This document shows, one piece after another, positions 59,541 to 64,000 of a stretch of DNA of 64,000 bases. Numbering within the stretch: the first letter of the stretch is position 1; the number at the start of each line of letters is the position of its first letter. The stretch comes from an uncultured Bacteroidales bacterium (GTDB taxonomy: Bacteria; Bacteroidota; Bacteroidia; Bacteroidales; Paludibacteraceae). The stretch spans positions 62,001 through 126,000 of the forward strand of contig CACZEL010000002.1 of NCBI GenBank assembly GCA_902780235.1, given 5' to 3'. The notes beneath the pieces are model-generated. The model was not told the origin of the DNA. It saw nothing but the letters and a program-made list of their open reading frames with translations, and searched no databases. Position numbers and translations under genes: made by a program.

Positions 59541-60128
59541 TCATTTATTCTGCAACTTGTTGATAATAACCATCAAGTATGCCAGTGCGATGAAGGCACC
59601 CGGGGCGAGGACGAAGACGAGTGCTCCGTAGTTATCCGGGAAGAGGTGGAAGCCGAAGCATGCACCTGTTCCGAGCAGTTCACGAACTGCGCCGAGAAGG
59701 GTGAGGGCGAGGGTAAACCCAAGACCCATACCGATTCCGTCGAGTGCGCTGAGGCCTACGCTGTTCTTCGCTGCAAACGCCTCTGCACGACCGAGAACGA
59801 TACAGTTCACTACGATCAGCGGGATGAAGAGTCCCAACACGTCATAGATAGCGGGCAGATAAGCCTGCATGAGGAGCTGAACCATCGTCACGAAGGTAGC
59901 GATGACGACGATGAACGCCGGGATACGTACTTTATCCGGGATGAGGTTCTTGAGGAGCGAGATCACTACGTTCGAGCAGATGAGCACGAACATGGTAGCC
60001 AAGCCCATAGACATACCGTTGATAGCACTGGTGGTAGTAGCCAGGGTCGGACACATACCGAGTACCAGTACAAAGGTCGGATTCTCTTTGAGAATGCCGT
60101 TCGTTAAAACTTTTAATCCGTTACTCAT
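59541..60128 (-). CDS. rnfE: Rnf complex subunit E
   Basis: A 195-residue membrane subunit homologous to RnfA in inverted topology: NPTFVLVLGMCPTLATTTS near the start and GLFIPLIVVNCIVLGRAEAF in the middle hold the conserved Cys. It overlaps rnfG by ATGA; between it and rnfA lies an A/T-rich 7-8 bp array (ATCATTT words). Confidence 0.96.
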   Translation of the reverse strand: MSNGLKVLTNGILKENPTFVLVLGMCPTLATTTSAINGMSMGLATMFVLICSNVVISLLKNLIPDKVRIPAFIVVIATFVTMVQLLMQAYLPAIYDVLGLFIPLIVVNCIVLGRAEAFAAKNSVGLSALDGIGMGLGFTLALTLLGAVRELLGTGACFGFHLFPDNYGALVFVLAPGAFIALAYLMVIINKLQNK

Positions 60129-60751
60129 AATACGTCCTCCTTAACTTCATTTACCATTTGGTCATTTACCATTTCTTTACTCACTTCGTTCATACGATCT
60201 GCTTCGCCGTATGGGTCATTTATTGAATCATTTTGTGATTTATCCAACTGGCTGGCACCGGTATGTGCCTCTACGCCGAACTGCTCTGCGTAAGCTTGGT
60301 TGATAGCCTTGAGGAATGCGCGGGACGAGATGGTAGCTGCTGTGATAGCATCTACGTCACCACCGTCTTTTGATACTTGGAGTGCGCCACCTTTGCGGCC
60401 GATGATGTTCTGACCGGGTTTGTCGGCGTTCTTGAACCAATGCTCCATGTGCGAACCGAGGCCCGGAGTCTCTTGATGCTCGAGAATCTCGTAGCCGAGG
60501 ATGTTTCCTTCTTTATCGAAGCCGACCATTACGCGGAACTGGCCACCGAAACCATCTACAGCGGTCTCGACAGCATAGCCTTCCTGACCGTTCAAAACGG
60601 CGAGTTTGGCTGCCTCCTGTTTGGCTTTCTTTTGTGCCTCGATATTTCCGAGCGTCAACATATAAACGCCGGCGAGGGCAGCAGCAGCAACCATCGCGAT
60701 GATGGTGAGGCTGAGTGCCATGTTCTTAAATGAACTTTGTAACTTTTCCAT
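60125..60751 (-). CDS. rnfG: Rnf complex subunit G
   Basis: A 208-residue subunit with one N-terminal helix (MALSLTIIAMVAAAALAGVY) and a periplasmic FMN-binding domain; the covalent FMN Thr lies in DAITAATISSRAF (near residue 135). The C-terminal 15-20 residues (SKEMVNDQMVNEVKED) come from a 7-bp CATTTAC/CATTTGG array that runs into the stop. Confidence 0.95.
   Translation of the reverse strand: MEKLQSSFKNMALSLTIIAMVAAAALAGVYMLTLGNIEAQKKAKQEAAKLAVLNGQEGYAVETAVDGFGGQFRVMVGFDKEGNILGYEILEHQETPGLGSHMEHWFKNADKPGQNIIGRKGGALQVSKDGGDVDAITAATISSRAFLKAINQAYAEQFGVEAHTGASQLDKSQNDSINDPYGEADRMNEVSKEMVNDQMVNEVKEDVL
60148..60178. repeat. 7-bp array (CATTTAC/CATTTGG) encoding the RnfG tail
   Basis: CATTTAC, CATTTGG, TCATTTAC, CATTTCT; on the coding strand AAATGGT/AAATGAC-type words. 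Confidence 0.85.
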
Positions 60752-60762
60752 AGTTGTCCTCC

Positions 60763-61767
60763 TTATTTCTTTTTAGGTTCGCCGAAACGTTGCGGACGAA
60801 TCTTGTTCAACAATGGAACGCAAGCGTTCATGATCAGGATAGCGAAGGACATACCTTCGGGGTACGCACCCCATGTACGGATGACCATCATGATGAAGCC
60901 GATACCGATACCGAAGATGATCTTACCCCACGCGCTCATCGGGCTGGTGACGTAGTCGGTAGCCATGAAGAAGGCACCGAGCATGAGACCACCGGAGAGG
61001 AGCTCGTACGCTACATATTGACCCGCTTCCATGCCTGCCGGCGTACCGATCCAAGCGAAGAGAGCCACAGTAGCGATGATCGATACCGGGATATGCCATG
61101 TGATGACGCGGCAGCAGATGAGGAACAGACCGCCGATGATGAGTGCGAGTGCGCAGACCTCACCGAGCGAACCGCCCATGACACCAAGGAACGCGTCCTT
61201 GAGAGCCGGCAGTTGATCTACGAACGAGGTATCACCTGTTTTAGCAATATGCTTGAGGTAATAGAGCGGGGTAGCACCTGTCTCTGCGTCGAGGTAGGAC
61301 GTGTTGAATCCTTGCGGCACAGGCCAAGTGGTCATCTGCGCAGGGAAGGAGATGAGCAGGAATACACGACCTACGAGAGCGGGGTTGAAGGGGTTTTGTC
61401 CCAGACCGCCGAAGGTCATCTTACCTACACCGATAGCTACAACCGCGCCGATGAGTACGATCCACCAATCGAGGCTGGACGGGAGGTTGAAGGCGAGGAG
61501 CAGACCCGTGAGGACTGCGGAGAGGTCGCCGATCGTTTGTCTTTGCTCTTTGAGCAAGAAACGGCTGATGAGCCATTCGGTGAGCACGCAAGCGCAAACC
61601 GAGATAGCCGCCGTGATGAGAGCTCCTACACCAAACTCGATCACTGATACCACGTAAGCGGGCAGCAGTGCGAGAATGACGAGTAACATGTTCCTGCGAA
61701 CGCTGTCACCGCTATGTGCGTGAGGAGCCGGAGCAACAATTAATTTTTTCATATTGTCATTTACCAT
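60763..61767 (-). CDS. rnfD: Rnf complex subunit D
   Basis: A 334-residue membrane subunit with about nine helices. The covalent FMN Thr is in DAETGATPLYYLK (near residue 172). SPMSAWGKIIFGIGIGF and the RTWGAYPEGMSFAILIMNA end match the NqrB/RnfD family. Between rnfC and rnfG. Confidence 0.96.
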   Translation of the reverse strand: MVNDNMKKLIVAPAPHAHSGDSVRRNMLLVILALLPAYVVSVIEFGVGALITAAISVCACVLTEWLISRFLLKEQRQTIGDLSAVLTGLLLAFNLPSSLDWWIVLIGAVVAIGVGKMTFGGLGQNPFNPALVGRVFLLISFPAQMTTWPVPQGFNTSYLDAETGATPLYYLKHIAKTGDTSFVDQLPALKDAFLGVMGGSLGEVCALALIIGGLFLICCRVITWHIPVSIIATVALFAWIGTPAGMEAGQYVAYELLSGGLMLGAFFMATDYVTSPMSAWGKIIFGIGIGFIMMVIRTWGAYPEGMSFAILIMNACVPLLNKIRPQRFGEPKKK

Positions 61768-61806
61768 TTGTTCATTTATTTATTCATTTGACCATTTGGT
61801 CATTTT
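61751..61806. repeat. 7-8 bp array (CATTTGG/CATTTAC) between rnfC and rnfD
   Basis: TCATTTAC, CATTTGT, TCATTTATT, CATTTGAC, CATTTGG, TCATTTT; it supplies the rnfC stop (61800-61802). Confidence 0.8.
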
Positions 61807-63155
61807 TTCTCGGCTGCGGCAGCGGCGGCACGTTCGCGGAGGATAGCGCCGACTTTTGCTTTGGCAGGACGGATACCGTCGAGCAGACGACGATGCGCAG
61901 GACAAGCGAAGACGCAGCAACCGCAATCAATACAATCCATTACGTCGTGCTTCTCGCAGTCTTCCCACATCTCGAGTTGACTCATTCGCTGGAGCAGATA
62001 GGGTTCGAGACCCATCGGGCAAGCCTGAACGCACTTACCGCAACGGATACAGTTCTCTTCCTCCGGACGGATAGATTCCGCTTCGGGCAAGAAGAGCAGG
62101 CCGCTGAGGCGTTTGTTAGCCGGCATGCCTTCGATATGATCCATCGCGCGACCCATCATCGGACCGCCGCCAATGATCTTACCGGTGTCAACAGGTACAC
62201 CACCTGCGAGGGCGATGACCTCCTCGATCGGCGTACCGAAACGAACGGAGTAGTTACCCGGTTTAGCCACTTTCTTACCGGTAACAGTCATGACGCGGCT
62301 GATGAGCGGTTTGTTCTTCTGAACGGCCTCGTAAACGGCATAGATGGTAGCAACGTTATCCACTACAGCGCCCACTTCGATAGGCAGCGCACCCGAAGGT
62401 ACCTGACGACCGATACAAGCGTCGATGAGTTGTTTCTCACCACCTTGCGGATATTTGAGTTTGAGAGGCACTACCTCGATGCCCAGTTTGGATTGCGCCA
62501 ACTTGGTCATATGTTCGATCGCATCTTTCTTGTTGTTCTCGATACCGATGATCGCGCGATCGACGCCCAGGGCACGCTTGAGGATCTCGATTCCGACGAT
62601 GATCTCTTCGCCATGCTCAAGCATCAACTGATGGTCGCAGGTCAGGTACGGTTCACACTCTACACCGTTGACGATCAGCACTTCTGCTTTCTTACCCGGA
62701 GGCGGCAACAGTTTGACATGTGTCGGGAAACAAGCGCCACCGAGTCCTACTATACCGGCAGCAGCGATCTTGTCGATGATGGCTTTTGGCTCCAACGGGC
62801 ACGAACGGATGAGGTCCGGCGTACGGTCAATCTCCGGCAACCACTCGTCACCTTGTACATCGATGAAGATAGCTTGTCCGGGAGCACCCCATGCGTCGGT
62901 CCAATCACCGATCTTAGCGACCGTACCACTAACCGGCGAGCAGATGTTCGCACTTACGAATCCACCGGCTTTCGCCAGCAGTTCGCCTACTTTCACTTTC
63001 GCTCCGACTTCCACTACAGCTTGTGCGGGTGCACCGATATGTTGCACAAGCGGGATGATGGCTTGCTTGGGCAGCGGGCACTCCGTGATACGCTGGTGTG
63101 CGGAGAATTGTTTGTTGTCACGCGGATGAACTCCGCCTATTTTAAATGTCTTCAT
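61800..63155 (-). CDS. rnfC: Rnf complex subunit C
   Basis: A 451-residue peripheral subunit that oxidises or reduces NAD(H). The Gly-rich NADH/FMN loop (GIVGLGGACFPTHVKL), a SLBB-type region (GTPIEEVIALAGGVP) and two [4Fe-4S] motifs (CIRCGKCVQACPMG near 372, CIDCGCCVFACPAH near 413) are present. A short Ala/Glu tail follows. Confidence 0.96.
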   Translation of the reverse strand: MKTFKIGGVHPRDNKQFSAHQRITECPLPKQAIIPLVQHIGAPAQAVVEVGAKVKVGELLAKAGGFVSANICSPVSGTVAKIGDWTDAWGAPGQAIFIDVQGDEWLPEIDRTPDLIRSCPLEPKAIIDKIAAAGIVGLGGACFPTHVKLLPPPGKKAEVLIVNGVECEPYLTCDHQLMLEHGEEIIVGIEILKRALGVDRAIIGIENNKKDAIEHMTKLAQSKLGIEVVPLKLKYPQGGEKQLIDACIGRQVPSGALPIEVGAVVDNVATIYAVYEAVQKNKPLISRVMTVTGKKVAKPGNYSVRFGTPIEEVIALAGGVPVDTGKIIGGGPMMGRAMDHIEGMPANKRLSGLLFLPEAESIRPEEENCIRCGKCVQACPMGLEPYLLQRMSQLEMWEDCEKHDVMDCIDCGCCVFACPAHRRLLDGIRPAKAKVGAILRERAAAAAAEKK

Positions 63156-63160
63156 AATTC

Positions 63161-63207
63161 CATTTGGTCATTTACCATTTACCATTTATTTGACCATTTG
63201 GTCATTT
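63161..63207. repeat. 7-8 bp array between rnfB and rnfC
   Basis: CATTTGG, TCATTTAC, CATTTAC, CATTTATTT, GACCATTTGG, TCATTTT; the rnfB stop (63202-63204) falls in it. Confidence 0.8.
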
Positions 63208-63618
63208 TGCTTGCACTCTTGCGGTTACATTCGGGAAGACAGCTCTCGGTGTCGGCAGTGCTTTGATCTTAGCGGCAATAGCGGGATCGAATCCCTTCTT
63301 CTCACCACCTTCTGCTGCCGGCGCTGCCTCTTCAGCCGCTGCAGGCGTCAGGATTTTCTTTACCTCGTCCATGGTAGGATCACCACCTACAGGGCAAGCC
63401 AAACCGTCCGTGTTGCCCGCTTTGACGCACGCTTCTGCGAAATTACGGCAACCGGCGAATCCACATCCGCCGCAGTTAGCACCCGGTAACACAGCGGTCA
63501 CAAGGTCAATGCGCGGATCTTCTTCCACTTTGAAGTACAGGCTGACCACATACAGCAGGCACGCTGCCAAGAAGGCGATCACACCTAAGACTCCCATAGA
63601 AATCAGAATTAAATTCAT
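63202..63618 (-). CDS. rnfB: Truncated Rnf complex subunit B
   Basis: Only 138 residues. A membrane helix (ILISMGVLGVIAFLAACLL) and the Fes domain with its [4Fe-4S] Cys motif (NCGGCGFAGCRNFAEAC, near residues 49-65, plus Cys in GLACPVGG) are present. Bacteroidota RnfB normally continues to about 290-330 residues with several ferredoxin-type [4Fe-4S] clusters; here an Ala/Glu linker and FPNVTARVQAK lead straight to a stop inside a 7-bp array, 46 bases before rnfC. No missing part is visible in any frame nearby. Confidence 0.92.
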   Translation of the reverse strand: MNLILISMGVLGVIAFLAACLLYVVSLYFKVEEDPRIDLVTAVLPGANCGGCGFAGCRNFAEACVKAGNTDGLACPVGGDPTMDEVKKILTPAAAEEAAPAAEGGEKKGFDPAIAAKIKALPTPRAVFPNVTARVQAK

Positions 63619-63639
63619 GTCGTTTATTATTTAAAGTTA

Positions 63640-64000
63640 TTATAATTTTCGAGCTGTGAACGAGAACTGCGTCTGCAGGCGGTGCTTAAAGACGCTGAGG
63701 CCGATGTAATAGAGCGCGATGCCGCAGAGGGATAGTGTCCCGACGACGGCTTCGCTCCATTGAGTAGTAAAATCAAGGATGGCGATGATGGCGAGCATCA
63801 CAATAAAAGGCAGAATGTACGCGAGTAGTACAGCTTTCCATGCCAGACGTTCGCGAACTTCTACCTCTACCTTATCGCCTACTTGAACAGGCTCCAGAAG
63901 GATGACATCCATCTCTTTCTGTTGGCTCTCGGATGACATACACATCGAGCGGGCTTTACAAGCCGAACAGGCACTGGTTTGCACGATCTCAACGTGCGCC
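63640..64000 (-). CDS. rseC: RseC/MucC-family membrane protein, 5' end outside the window
   Basis: The frame is open through base 64000 (reads VEIVQTSACSACKARSMCM), so only the C-terminal 119 or so residues are present. Four Cys in SACSACKARSMC, two membrane helices (LLAYILPFIVMLAIIAILDF and a following one) and the position at the head of the rnf operon match RseC, which in other bacteria accompanies Rnf/Rsx in SoxR reduction. Role here inferred from neighbourhood. Confidence 0.88.
   Translation of the reverse strand, partial: AHVEIVQTSACSACKARSMCMSSESQQKEMDVILLEPVQVGDKVEVEVRERLAWKAVLLAYILPFIVMLAIIAILDFTTQWSEAVVGTLSLCGIALYYIGLSVFKHRLQTQFSFTARKL

Noticed and set aside
61716-63266. Long plus-strand frame of 516 codons opposite rnfC
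   Set aside because: It is antisense to a complete rnfC with intact cluster motifs, starts and ends without regard to promoters, and its residue pattern (many Arg, His, Ser) is that of a shadow frame.

Overview
The window is a stretch of a Bacteroidota chromosome, most likely from the order Bacteroidales. Almost every upstream region carries the Bacteroidota promoter signature (TAnnTTTG, with a TTG-type element about 23 nt before it) and lacks purine-rich Shine-Dalgarno sequences. The gene content fits: a GT3-type glycogen synthase, C69 dipeptidases, a BspA-like leucine-rich-repeat protein, a PCMD-like lipoprotein-type protein, the rnfBCDGEA order and fused uxaA. No rRNA, CRISPR array or recognisable insertion sequence was seen. 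Genes are closely packed, with many ATGA stop/start overlaps.

Layout. 1-7251 (minus): potABCD polyamine-type ABC transporter followed by a large TPR protein. 7252-7829: a gene-free block with a promoter, a possible small RNA and a terminator. 7830-13592 (plus): pRiA4b-like protein, miaA, a PKD lipoprotein, glycogen synthase and a C69 dipeptidase. 13625-19206: a beta-barrel protein facing pepD, then feoB with a metal-binding partner, and gapA. 19383-23997 (minus): RNase H, tRNA-Arg, a DUF2461 protein, rfbD, rfbC and an AsmA-like protein. 24460-33184: uxaB-uxaA, comF-like, nadB, NlpC/P60, sirtuin, DUF486, ttcA, prsW and tRNA-Leu. 33527-42294: an HD phosphohydrolase, lpxD-lpxC-lpxA, glnS, a small PD-(D/E)xK protein, phoH and a membrane zinc-ribbon protein. 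42337-50270: uxaC, an accessory block (RhuM-Fic, BspA-like, unknown), then kdgK (frameshifted), eda and exuT. 50263-58521: aroC facing an operon of a PCMD-like protein, a glycosyltransferase, DUF3467, a nucleoside phosphorylase, DPP III and an AroA-glycosyltransferase chimera. 58794-64000 (minus): tRNA-Ala and the rnf operon with rseC.

Together uxaC, uxaB, uxaA, kdgK, eda and exuT form a complete hexuronate (galacturonate-type) route to pyruvate and glyceraldehyde-3-phosphate, feeding gapA. They are split into three transcription units. The rnf operon supplies an ion-pumping ferredoxin:NAD+ oxidoreductase, though its RnfB is cut short.

The most unusual signal is a large family of short tandem arrays, mostly 7-bp units with some of 8, 10, 11 and 22 bp. 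They fill gene junctions, often supply the start or stop codon of the flanking gene, and are also inserted in frame inside at least a dozen conserved enzymes and several signal peptides. Around them are odd gene structures: miaA and feoB with no ATG/GTG/TTG start, a FeoB without normal G-domain switch motifs, a truncated RnfB, an AroA-GT chimera, a frameshifted kdgK, a row of minimal upstream start-stop ORFs, and palindromic promoters shared by divergent genes.
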